In this document: one piece after another, positions 26,497 through 34,500 of the stretch | Layout: each line of letters starts with the position of its first letter | How positions within the stretch are numbered: position 1 is the stretch's first letter | Source of the DNA: Amycolatopsis sp. NBC_01480 | GTDB taxonomy: Bacteria > Actinomycetota > Actinomycetes > Mycobacteriales > Pseudonocardiaceae | Length of the DNA stretch: 64,000 bases | Assembly: GCF_036227205.1 (NCBI RefSeq) | Contig: NZ_CP109442.1 | Span: 7,130,001-7,194,000 of the forward strand | Reading direction: 5' to 3' | Program-made: the position numbers and the translations under genes | The notes under the pieces: generated by a model | The model's input: the letters and a program-made list of their open reading frames with translations, nothing else | Told to the model about the DNA's origin: nothing | Databases searched by the model: none

Positions 26497-26636
26497 CGGT
26501 GCTCCCTCGATCGGCGCTGATCCGGCAGGTGCCCGAAAAGGTAACTTGTCCACGAGATCGTCACAAGAGTCACAGACGAAATCGTTGACAATATGGTGTA
26601 CGGTGCCGGGTGTCTTCGCGAGAACGGAGCACGGAA
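26497..26636. promoter_or_regulatory. Divergent promoter region of MFS importer and extradiol dioxygenase
   Basis: This 140-bp gap is more AT-rich than its neighbours. A TTGACA element (26585-26590) followed by ATATGGTGTAC reads toward the dioxygenase, and an inverted pair CTTGT/ACAAG spans about 26545-26567. No regulator gene is adjacent, so control is by an unlinked factor. Confidence 0.4.
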
Positions 26637-27605
26637 GTGGCCATACCATCCCGGATCGCCCACCTCGGGCACGTCGAGCTGCTCACCCCGGAACCCGAAC
26701 GCAGCCTCTGGTTCTTCACCGAGATCCTGGGCCTGACCGAGCACAGCCGCGACGGCGACTCGGTTTTCCTCCGCACCTGGGACGACTACGAGCTGTACAG
26801 CCTGGTGCTCACCGCGCACGAGACGTCCGGGCTGCGCCGCACCGCGTTGCGCACCACGGGACAGCGTGAGCTGGACGAACTGGTCGCCGCGGCCGAGGCG
26901 GCGGGGCGGGGCGGGCGCTGGCTGGGGCCGTCGGCCGGGCTCGGCCCGAGCTACCTGTGCACCGACCCGGACGGCCACGAAATCCGGCTGTACTGGGAAA
27001 CCGAGTGGTACCAGGCACCCGAGGGGCTGCGGCCGTCGCTGAAGAACCAGGCGCAGGCGTACCCCGGCCGCGGCGTGGGCGTGCGGCGGCTCGACCACGT
27101 CAACTTCCTTGCCGCCGAGCCCGGTCCGAACGGCGAGTTCGTCCAGGACGTGCTGGGCGGGCGCGTGACCGAGCAGATCGTGAACGACGACGGGTCCGTC
27201 GCCGCGCAGTGGCTGACCTTCACCAACAAGTCCTACGACCTCGTGTACACCGGCGATTGGACCGGCAGCAACGGCCGCCTGCACCACCTCGCGTTCGCCG
27301 CCGACACCCGCGAGGACATCCTGCGCGCGGCCGACATCTGCCTCGACCACGACGTGTTCATCGAGACCGGCCCGCACAAACACGCCATCCAGCAGACGTT
27401 TTTCCTCTACGTGTACGAGCCGGGCGGCAACCGCGTCGAGCTGTGCAACCCGCTGACCCGGCTGATCCTGGCGCCGGACTGGCGGCCGATCACCTGGACG
27501 CAGGCCGAGCGCGCGAAGGGGCAGGCCTGGGGGCTGAAGACGATCGAGTCGTTCCACACCCACGGGACCCCGCCTGTTGAAGAAGTCCCTGTGGCGGAGG
27601 CTTAG
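26637..27605 (+). CDS. Extradiol ring-cleavage dioxygenase, VOC family (catechol 2,3-dioxygenase type)
   Basis: 322 residues from the GTG at 26637, chosen because GGAG lies 8 bp upstream; a GTG at 26610 adds 9 residues with a weaker site. Two VOC modules: N-terminal (about 5-120) and C-terminal (about 140-290). The C-terminal module holds the Fe(II) facial triad: His in RLDHVNF, His in RLHHLAF and Glu in GGNRVELCNP. It should cleave a catechol-like ring next to the hydroxyls. Grouping with a thioesterase and a divergent importer suggests a small aromatic catabolism unit. Confidence 0.92.
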   Translation: MAIPSRIAHLGHVELLTPEPERSLWFFTEILGLTEHSRDGDSVFLRTWDDYELYSLVLTAHETSGLRRTALRTTGQRELDELVAAAEAAGRGGRWLGPSAGLGPSYLCTDPDGHEIRLYWETEWYQAPEGLRPSLKNQAQAYPGRGVGVRRLDHVNFLAAEPGPNGEFVQDVLGGRVTEQIVNDDGSVAAQWLTFTNKSYDLVYTGDWTGSNGRLHHLAFAADTREDILRAADICLDHDVFIETGPHKHAIQQTFFLYVYEPGGNRVELCNPLTRLILAPDWRPITWTQAERAKGQAWGLKTIESFHTHGTPPVEEVPVAEA

Positions 27606-27615
27606 GATCGGCCCC

Positions 27616-28011
27616 GTGCCGCCCGACTCGCCGCCCCCGGGGTTCGTCCTGCTGGAGTCCTCGCCGTTCGTCGAGCAGGTGGGGCCGATCTACCGCAACG
27701 GCGAAGGCCGGCTCGGGGTCCGCGTCCGCCCGGCGCACACCAACACGATGGGCTCGGTCCACGGCGGTTTCCTGATGACGGTGGTCGACATCGCCGCCGG
27801 TCAGGGCGCGCGGCGGGCCATCGGCGCCGGCTCGGTGGTCCGCACGGTCAGCACCAACGTCGACTTCCTGGCCACGGCGGGCGTCGGCAGCTGGCTGGAG
27901 GCCGACCTCACGGTGGACCGCATCGGGCGCCGTACCGTTTTCACCTCGTGCCGCGTGACGTCGGGGGAAACGGTGGTCGCGCGCGCGACCGCGGTGCTCA
28001 TGCGCGGATAG
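27616..28011 (+). CDS. PaaI-type hotdog-fold thioesterase
   Basis: 131 residues from a GTG at 27616 (AGGAT upstream); an in-frame TTG at 27577 would overlap the dioxygenase gene. The pattern NTMGSVHGGFLMTVVDIAAGQGARRA followed by STNVDFLA is the active-site region of PaaI/YdiI-type acyl-CoA thioesterases (HGG motif with the Asp in VVD). It follows the dioxygenase stop by 10 bp, so it probably releases CoA from a dead-end or product thioester in the same pathway. Confidence 0.88.
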   Translation: MPPDSPPPGFVLLESSPFVEQVGPIYRNGEGRLGVRVRPAHTNTMGSVHGGFLMTVVDIAAGQGARRAIGAGSVVRTVSTNVDFLATAGVGSWLEADLTVDRIGRRTVFTSCRVTSGETVVARATAVLMRG

Positions 28012-28288
28012 CACCCGGTCGAGTGGTCGCCGATTCTTTCACTCTCTGATGCCGGATCGGCGCGACGCTCCCCGTAGTGGAGCAGCAGATTTCCGGCGAT
28101 CGTCGGCACAATCGAAATTCGGGAGTCCTGGAACCACCCGGATGCCGCAGTCGTTAATCTGGCTCGCTCACTCCATCGGGCGACGGATGATAGCTTTCCG
28201 TGAGATTAATCCGCGGGGCCGTCATTGTGTTTCGCGCGTTCTCGGGACACGGTCGGAATCGTCGTTTCCGCTGAAGTCGAGGAGTGCC

Positions 28289-28618
28289 ATGAAACGGAAA
28301 ATAGCCGGTCTGGCTGCGTCGATTATCGCCCTGGTCTGCCTGGTCGCCGCCCCGGCTTCCGCGGCAGGCCCCGGCCAAGACCGGCCCGGGTGCTTTTCCG
28401 AGACCTACTCGGTCGCATTCGGTGTGGGCATCGCGGTGAACTGCGGTTTCGGCGAGGGGCCCGGATACCGGGTCGTCGCCCATTGCTCGAGTGGTGAGAA
28501 CTTCTGGTACTCCCTGGGGACTTACGTGCCCTACGATTTCGGTCCTTCGGTCGCCAAATGCGAGGGCGGGCTCTTCTCCCCGGCCTCACTGGGCGGTTAT
28601 CACATCGTCGAGTACTGA
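28289..28618 (+). CDS. Small secreted protein with four mature cysteines
   Basis: 109 residues, start ATG at 28289 behind GAGGAG. The signal peptide is MKRKIAGLAASIIALVCLVA plus an AxA site near residue 28. The mature part of about 80 residues has four Cys (PGCFSE, VNCGFG, AHCSSG, AKCEGG), which could form two disulphides, and many aromatic and Gly residues. No known family is recognised. The 277 bp upstream (28012-28288) are unusually AT-rich for this window and hold its promoter; nothing else is seen there. A strong terminator follows. Confidence 0.75.
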   Translation: MKRKIAGLAASIIALVCLVAAPASAAGPGQDRPGCFSETYSVAFGVGIAVNCGFGEGPGYRVVAHCSSGENFWYSLGTYVPYDFGPSVAKCEGGLFSPASLGGYHIVEY

Positions 28619-28659
28619 CCGTCGACGAGTGACAATCGTGGATTGCTGAAGACTGCCGT

Positions 28660-28692
28660 CGTGTGGCCGCTTCCGGGCGAAGCGGCCACACG
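28660..28692. terminator. Perfect 13-bp hairpin terminator
   Basis: CGTGTGGCCGCTT (28660-28672) pairs with AAGCGGCCACACG (28680-28692) around a 7-nt loop, 42 bp after the small secreted protein. Confidence 0.8.
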
Positions 28693-28748
28693 GGTCTCGC
28701 GCTGACCTGCCAGCTCCACGAGTCCCCCTCGAAGCCATGGTCACTTCA

Positions 28749-28760
28749 CGTCAGCTGACG
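28749..28760. promoter_or_regulatory. Palindrome CGTCAGCTGACG upstream of the XRE regulator
   Basis: A perfect 12-bp palindrome 105 bp before the XRE start; a partial copy CAGCTGACG recurs at 28840-28848 just before the start codon. The two could be autoregulatory sites for the XRE protein. Confidence 0.45.
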
Positions 28761-28864
28761 AAGCGGCGATCGAGCATAAACTGCGCTGAAGAGCATCGTC
28801 AACCACGATGTCCGGTTTGCCGAAGATCGCCTTCACCCCAGCTGACGCCCGGTAGGGTGCGGCC

Positions 28865-29281
28865 ATGCCCGACACGCTCGCCGCCAAGGTGGATCACCTG
28901 TTCAGCACCGTGCGGCCGCGTGAGGGAAACGAGTACTCGTTCGAAGAGGTCGCCGAGGGCATCCGAGCCAAAGGCGGCCCCACGATCTCCGCGACCTACC
29001 TCTGGCAACTGCGAAAAGGCCTGCGCGACAACCCGACGAAGCGGCACCTGGAGGCCCTCGCGGGCTTCTTCGGCGTGCCACCTGCCTACTTCTTCGACGA
29101 CGCGGAGGCCGAGCGGATCAACGCGGAGCTGACTTTGCTCAGCGCCCTGCGTGACGCCCCGGTCCGGCAAATCGCCTTGCGCGCCAATGGTTTATCCCCG
29201 AAGAGCCTCGAGGCAATCGCCGACATGGTCGACCGGGTCCGCCAACTGGAAGGCCTGCCCGACCCGGACGCGGACCAGTGA
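28865..29281 (+). CDS. XRE-family helix-turn-helix regulator
   Basis: 138 residues. The HTH (about 8-75) includes YSFEEVAEGIRAKGG, TISATYLWQLRKGLRDNPT and LEALAGFFGVPPAYFFDD, a form common in actinobacterial XRE regulators linked to ImmA/IrrE-like peptidases. The C-terminal 60 residues are helical and charged. In such pairs the peptidase often cleaves or controls the regulator; that is family knowledge, not shown here. Its stop codon overlaps the GTG of a repeat-encoded ORF (GTGA). Confidence 0.85.
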   Translation: MPDTLAAKVDHLFSTVRPREGNEYSFEEVAEGIRAKGGPTISATYLWQLRKGLRDNPTKRHLEALAGFFGVPPAYFFDDAEAERINAELTLLSALRDAPVRQIALRANGLSPKSLEAIADMVDRVRQLEGLPDPDADQ

Positions 29282-29631
29282 CCGGTTGCGGCGACCGGCT
29301 CGGGCCGGTTGCCGAATCCTGTGATCGGCGGACCGGCGGAGCGAGCTGGCCCGGCGACCGTCGGCCCAGAGCAGCAGCAAAATCCGGCGACCGTCGGCTC
29401 GTGATCGGGCTCGGTGACCGGCTCGGGGCCGTGACCGGGCGCGTCGCCCGGCGGTTCGAGGCGGCGACCGAATCCGGTGATCGGCGGCTCGGGACAGTGG
29501 CCGGATCCGGCGACCCTAGGTTTGGGGCGGTGGCCGGGTACGGCGACCGTCGGCTCGGCGCAGCGTGCTGCTCTGGCGACTGGCGGCCCAAGGCGGCAGC
29601 CGAATCCGGCGACCGTCGGCTCGGGCGGTGA
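29278..29631 (+). CDS. Repeat-encoded ORF of 11-residue units between XRE and peptidase genes
   Basis: 117 codons composed almost wholly of 11-residue units such as ESGDRRLGTVA, GSGDPRFGAVA and GYGDRRLGAAC. It begins with a GTG overlapping the XRE stop (GTGA) and ends in a TGA overlapping another GTG in the peptidase frame (again GTGA), so it could be translated as a coupled middle cistron. It has no known domain, is very basic and low in complexity, and may simply be a by-product of minisatellite expansion. Confidence 0.35.
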   Translation: MTGCGDRLGPVAESCDRRTGGASWPGDRRPRAAAKSGDRRLVIGLGDRLGAVTGRVARRFEAATESGDRRLGTVAGSGDPRFGAVAGYGDRRLGAACCSGDWRPKAAAESGDRRLGR

Positions 29632-29669
29632 CCGGGCTCGGCGACCGGCTCGGGGCCGTGACCGGGCGC
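29281..29669 (+). repeat. 33-bp minisatellite array at the XRE/peptidase junction
   Basis: About ten degenerate 33-bp units (boundaries at 29281, 29314, 29347, 29437, 29470, 29503, 29536, 29569, 29602; one 57-bp variant at 29380). A 42-bp segment occurs twice with two mismatches, at 29401-29442 and 29628-29669, and the second copy is the start region of the peptidase gene. The array therefore appears to have grown from that start region. Confidence 0.75.
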
Positions 29670-30143
29670 GGTGACCGTCGGCTCCGCAAGCGGTGTGCCG
29701 CCCGGCTGCGCGACCTGCCGATGCCGGTGCCGTTCGACGTGCGGGTGCTCTGCGATCAGGTGGCGCGGCACCGCGGCCGCCCGATCCGGCTGGTGCCGAT
29801 GGCCGGGCTGACCGGCGTCTGCGGGCTGTGGCTGGCCACCGATGAAGCAGACTTGATCTGTTATGAGGCAGCGACCAGCCCACCGCATCAGGACCACATC
29901 ATCCTGCACGAGCTGGCCCACGTCCTGTGCGACCACTACCCCTCGTCCCTGCCGGAAGGCGCCGCCTCGCTGCTGCCGAGCCTCGACCCCGCGATGGTCC
30001 GGCGCGTCCTCGCCCGCGCCGGCTACTCGACCGAGGAGGAGCGCGAGGCCGAACTGCTGGCATCCCTCATCCGGCAGCAGGCCCGCACAGGCGGCACCCC
30101 CGCCGACCGGCTCCGCTCGGCGCTAGGGGGCGCCGATGCCTGA
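29658..30143 (+). CDS. ImmA/IrrE-type zinc metallopeptidase
   Basis: About 161 residues from the GTG at 29658; a GTG at 29628, overlapping the stop of the repeat ORF, is the alternative. The metal site is HELAH in DHIILHELAHVLCDHYP, with the third ligand probably the Glu in REAELLAS about 50 residues later, the usual ImmA/IrrE spacing. It starts with a basic helix (RRLRKRCAARLRDL). These enzymes cleave or sense repressor partners, here likely the XRE protein upstream. Its stop codon overlaps the next ORF (ATGCCTGA). Confidence 0.8.
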   Translation: MTGRGDRRLRKRCAARLRDLPMPVPFDVRVLCDQVARHRGRPIRLVPMAGLTGVCGLWLATDEADLICYEAATSPPHQDHIILHELAHVLCDHYPSSLPEGAASLLPSLDPAMVRRVLARAGYSTEEEREAELLASLIRQQARTGGTPADRLRSALGGADA

Positions 30144-30405
30144 ATGGCTGCTCCGGCGCCGCCGGGTGATGCTGACGGTGCGGCTGCTGCGATACCGCCA
30201 GGTGATGCCGGGGGAGTGGTTCTTGTGGGACAGCCCGGTGGTGCTGGCGGAGCGGTTGTTGCGGGACGGCCCGGTCGTGCCAGGGAGGTGGCTGCAACGG
30301 GACGGCCCGGTGATGCAGGGGAAGTGGCTGCTCCGGCACCACCAGGCCAGGCCGGGGGAGCAGCTGCAGCACAGCCCGGTAATGCCAGGAGACCCCGATG
30401 CCTGA
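30136..30405 (+). CDS. Repeat-encoded ORF of 12-residue units between peptidase and membrane protein genes
   Basis: 89 codons made of 12-residue units (DGPVVPGRWLQR, DGPVMQGKWLLR, DSPVVLAERLLR). It starts with ATGCCTGAATGGCT, the same string that starts the next gene (30398), and shares the ATGCCTGA stop/start overlap at both ends. It has Trp/Leu/Arg-rich periodicity but no recognised fold. Translation is possible; a role is not implied. Confidence 0.35.
   Translation: MPEWLLRRRRVMLTVRLLRYRQVMPGEWFLWDSPVVLAERLLRDGPVVPGRWLQRDGPVMQGKWLLRHHQARPGEQLQHSPVMPGDPDA
30154..30397 (+). repeat. 36-bp minisatellite array at the peptidase/membrane-protein junction
   Basis: Six full 36-bp units starting at 30154, 30190, 30226, 30262, 30298 and 30334, plus a partial one. 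Units contain ATGCC-GGGGGAG-TGG-CTGCTG-like strings (MPGEWLL), close to the MPEWLL start of the downstream gene, so the unit probably derives from that gene's initiation region. The array is bounded by copies of CGATGCCTGAATGGCT at 30134 and 30396. Confidence 0.8.
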
Positions 30406-31468
30406 ATGGCTTCTCCACTACGCCCCAACCCTCCTGGCCTGGCTCCTCTTCACCACCCGCCGCGGCGGCGACCCCGGCCGTCGCGCCGTCCGCCAGGTGT
30501 TCCTCGGCCTCGCCGTCTCCCTGACCGCCCTGACCCCCGCCGGGCACGCGGTGATCCGCGCGGTCACCGGCGCCCCGGACCTCCCACGCCTGGTCGGGCA
30601 CGCGGGCATGCTCTACGCCGCGTGGTCGGCCCAGCGGCTCCTCGCCCACCTGAACGGGATCCGCCCGCCGCGCGCGCAGGGCTGGTGGATCGGCGGCATG
30701 TTCGCCGTAATGTGCGTGCTCTTCGCGCTCATGCCCGACCTGAAACCTCAGTCTCCGTGGGTGATGGAGTACTGCTTCGCTTACGCCGCGGCGCAAATTC
30801 CGGCCTTTGTCGGCGTGATTCGGCTGGGCCTGCGGTACACGCGCCTGGCGTCCTTGCGCACCGGTCTCTACCTGGCCGTCGCGGGTACCGCCGCCGGGAT
30901 CGGGTACCTGGTGAACAAGACGGTGCTGGCCGCCGCGCCGCGCTGGGGTTTCGAGTACCCGCTCGGGCACGCGTTCCTGATGTCCAAAGCACTGCCCGCC
31001 GCCGCGCACCTGCTGGTGCTCGTCGGCGTCACGCTGCCCGGGGCCGTGGCCTGGCTGGGCCGCTGGCTGCGGTACCGCCGCCTTCGTCCACTGTGGACGG
31101 CGCTGTACCGGGCCGACCCGGCGATCGCGCTGGACCCGCGCCGGCTGGTGCCGTGGGGCCTGCGGATGCGCCTCTACCGGCGGGTGATCGAGATCCGCGA
31201 CGGGCTGCTCGCGCTCCAGCCCTACCGGGACCCGGCCGTCGCCGTCGCCGCGCGGGAAAGCGGGATCCGGGACGGGCTGCGCGGACGTCGGCTGGACGCG
31301 GCGGTCGAGGCCGCCGCGGTTGCCGCCGCCTTGAGCGCGCGGGCGGACGGCGTGGTGCCGGGCGCCGCGGAAAGCATCGGGCCCGGCGGCGAAGACCTCG
31401 ACAGCGACACCGCGTTCCTGAGTGAGGTCGCCGTCGCCTATCGCCGCGGCGCGGTTGCCGTGCGTTGA
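30398..31468 (+). CDS. MAB_1171c-family membrane protein (putative transporter)
   Basis: 356 residues, start ATG at 30398 behind AGGAG. Seven membrane segments fill the first 220 residues (for example LLAWLLFTTRRGG, GMFAVMCVLFALM, AGIGYLVNKTVLAAAP, LLVLVGVTLPGAVAWL), followed by a cytoplasmic helical domain of about 130 residues (RLRPLWTALYRADPAIAL, RLYRRVIEIRDGLLALQPY). This layout is that of the MAB_1171c/DUF6545 family, which actinobacteria encode next to an XRE regulator and an ImmA-like peptidase. The biochemical role is unknown. Confidence 0.75.
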   Translation: MPEWLLHYAPTLLAWLLFTTRRGGDPGRRAVRQVFLGLAVSLTALTPAGHAVIRAVTGAPDLPRLVGHAGMLYAAWSAQRLLAHLNGIRPPRAQGWWIGGMFAVMCVLFALMPDLKPQSPWVMEYCFAYAAAQIPAFVGVIRLGLRYTRLASLRTGLYLAVAGTAAGIGYLVNKTVLAAAPRWGFEYPLGHAFLMSKALPAAAHLLVLVGVTLPGAVAWLGRWLRYRRLRPLWTALYRADPAIALDPRRLVPWGLRMRLYRRVIEIRDGLLALQPYRDPAVAVAARESGIRDGLRGRRLDAAVEAAAVAAALSARADGVVPGAAESIGPGGEDLDSDTAFLSEVAVAYRRGAVAVR

Positions 31469-31567
31469 CGAGCCAGGTCTTTGTCAAAGTATTGACCGAG
31501 GGCCGGACGCGCGGAAAGGTCGGATGTCAGGTCCAGGTTGGTCGGTTTCTGCCGTGGGAGGCACCCG

Positions 31568-34500
31568 GTGCGGTACAGGTTCATGGCGGCGGTCCTGGCG
31601 ACGGCGGTGCTCGGCGCGCCGAGTGTCGCCGCGGCGGCCCCGGCGGGGGCGCCTGCCGAAGCGCAGCTGGTCAGCGACCCGGCGTCGTACGTCGACCCGC
31701 TGATCGGCACCGGCAGCGGCGGCGGTTCGGTCGGCGAGATCAACAACTTCCCGGGCCCGGCGACGCCGTTCGGGATGATGCAGTTCTCCCCAGACACCCA
31801 AGGCTCGTACGCCGGCTACCAATATCACAGCGATCAGATCCGAGGTTTCAGCCTCGATCACGCCTCGGTCGGCTGCACCGCGTTCGGTGACGTGCCGATC
31901 CTGCCGGTGACCGGCGACGTCGGCGCGGCGCCATGGGACCGCGTCGAGCACTTCACCCACGACGACGAACAGGCCGCGCCCGGCTACTACGCCGTGACGC
32001 TCGCCGATTCGAAGGTCCGCGCGGAGCTCACCGCCACCACGCGCACCGGCCTGGCCGCGTTCACCTTCCCGGCCGGCGCGAACGCGCAGGTGCTGGTCAA
32101 GGGCGGCGCCAGCCTGGCCGGCGACTCCCACGCGGACCTGAAGGTCACCGGCGACCGCGAGGTCAGCGGCTCGGCGACCACCGGCAACTTCTGCGGCAAG
32201 GGCAACAAGTACACCGTTTACTACGACGTCACGTTCGACCAGCCGTTCACCGCGCACGGCACGTGGGACGGCACGTCGGTGAAGCCGGGCACGGACGCGG
32301 TCGACTCGCCGAAGGCCGGCGCGTACCTGACCTTCGGCTCGCAGAAAGTGGTGCACGCCAAGGTTTCGATGTCGTACGTGAGCGTCGACGGCGCGAAGGC
32401 CAACATGGCGGCGGAGATCCCGGGCTGGGACCTCGGCGCGGTGCGTCAGTCCACAAGGGACGCCTGGTCGGCCACGCTCGGCAAGATCAAGGTGGCGGGC
32501 AAGGACCCCGCGGAGCTCAGGACCTTCTACACCTTCCTGTACCACTCGCTGATGCACCCCAACACTTTCAACGACGTCGACGGCCGTTACATCGGCTTCG
32601 ACGACAAGGTCCGGACGCTGCCCGCCGGGCACACGCAGTACGCCAACTTCTCCGATTGGGACACCTACCGCACGCTCGCGCCGTTGCAGGCCATGCTGTT
32701 CCCCAAACAGGCCAGCGATATGGCGCAGTCGCTCACGAACGACGCGGTGCAGGGCGGCTGGTGGCCGCGCTGGCCGATGGCGAACGACTACACCGGCCAG
32801 ATGACCGGGGACAGCTCGGTGGCGCTGATTTCGAGCCTGTACGCGTTCGGCGCGCGGGACTTCGACGTCAAGACGGCGCTGAAGTACCTGGTCAAGGGCG
32901 CGACCTCGGTGGACGAGACGCCCGGCGCGTACCAGGAGCGCCGGGGCGTCGCGGACTACGTGGCCCGCGGTTACATGCCGAACAACGACGCCTCGCGCGG
33001 CGACCACGCGCGCGTCGGCGCGTCGATCACCCTGGAGTGGGCGATCGACGACTTCGCGATCGCGCAGTTCGCGCAGGGCATCGGCGACCGCGACGTCGCG
33101 CGTGAGTTCACCCAGCGCGGCCAGAACTGGCAGAACATCTTCAACCCGGCCACCGGCTACCTGCAGCCGCGCGGTGAGGACGGCCGCTTCCCGGACGGCC
33201 CGGCCTACCAGCCCCCGCCGCCGGGTGAATTCGGCCAGGACGGCTTCGACGAGGGCAACGCGGCGCAGTACACCTGGCTGGTCCCGCAGGACCCGGCCGG
33301 CCTGGTCACCGCGATGGGCGGCCCGGCGAAGACCGCGGCGCGGCTGGACACGTTCTTCCAGCAGCTGAACGTCGGCCCGAACGAGCCGTACATGTGGGCC
33401 GGCAACGAGCCGGACTTCGGGGTGCCGTGGCTGTACAACCACGTCGGGCAGCCGTGGAAGACACAGCAGGTGGTGCGGCAGATCGCGACCTCGCAGTTCA
33501 GCGCCACCCCGGACGGCGAGCCCGGCAACGACGACCTCGGCGCGCAGTCGTCCTGGTACGTCTGGGCCGCGCTCGGCATCTATCCCGGCACGCCGGGCAC
33601 TTCGGATCTCGTTGTGCACAGCCCGTTGTTCGAGCGCGCGGTGCTCACGCTGCCCACCGGGCGCACTATCGACATCCGCGCGCCGAAGGCGTCGGCGACC
33701 ACGCCGTACGTCCAGGATCTCCGGCTGAACGGCGCGGCGTGGAACCGCACGTCGCTGCCCGCCGGCACCGCGCACGACGGCGCCCGGCTGGACTTCGCGC
33801 TGGCCGCGCAGCCGGACAAGGGCTGGGCCGCGGGCAGCCAGCCACCGTCCTATCGGGACAGTGAACAGCCGTTCCTGGCGTCGGCGGACAACCAGCTGAC
33901 GGCCGCGCCGGGCTCGACGGGCCAGGCCACGATCACCGGCCAGCGGCTCGGCGGCCACGACCCCGCTCTCGACGTCACCGTCCAGTCGCCCGCGGGCCTG
34001 ACCGCCACTGCGCCGCGGCAACTCCGGCTGGACGATCGCACGGGCGGCGGGAGTGTGAAGCTGACGGTTTCCGTGCCCGCCGGAACGCCCGAGGGCTACT
34101 ACCCGGTGCCGGTGACCGTCCGCGGCAGCGGCCGCACGGTGACGACTTCGGTGATCGTGCTGGTCGCCCCGAAGGGCAGTCTCACCGCCGCGTACACCAA
34201 CCTCGGTATCTCCGACGACGGCGACGCCGGCTCGGCGAACTTCGACACCGCGGGCAACAGTTTGTCGAGGCAGGCACTGGCGGCGGCGGGCCTGGCCGGC
34301 GGCAAGACGGCACAGGCCGTGGGCACGACCTTCACCTGGCCCGCGGCGCCCGCGGGCCGTCCGGACAACGTCGTGCCTGCCGGGCAGGTGGTCACTCTCG
34401 CGCCTGCCGCCCGGTTGTCTTTCATTGGCACAGCAACAAATGGCGACCACCGGGGGACCGCCACTGTGACGTTCACCGACGGCACCACTGCCCAGACGGA

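Noticed and set aside
29278-30405. A CRISPR array
   Set aside because: The repeats are contiguous, degenerate 33-bp and 36-bp units without unique spacers and keep open reading frames. They are minisatellites, not CRISPR.
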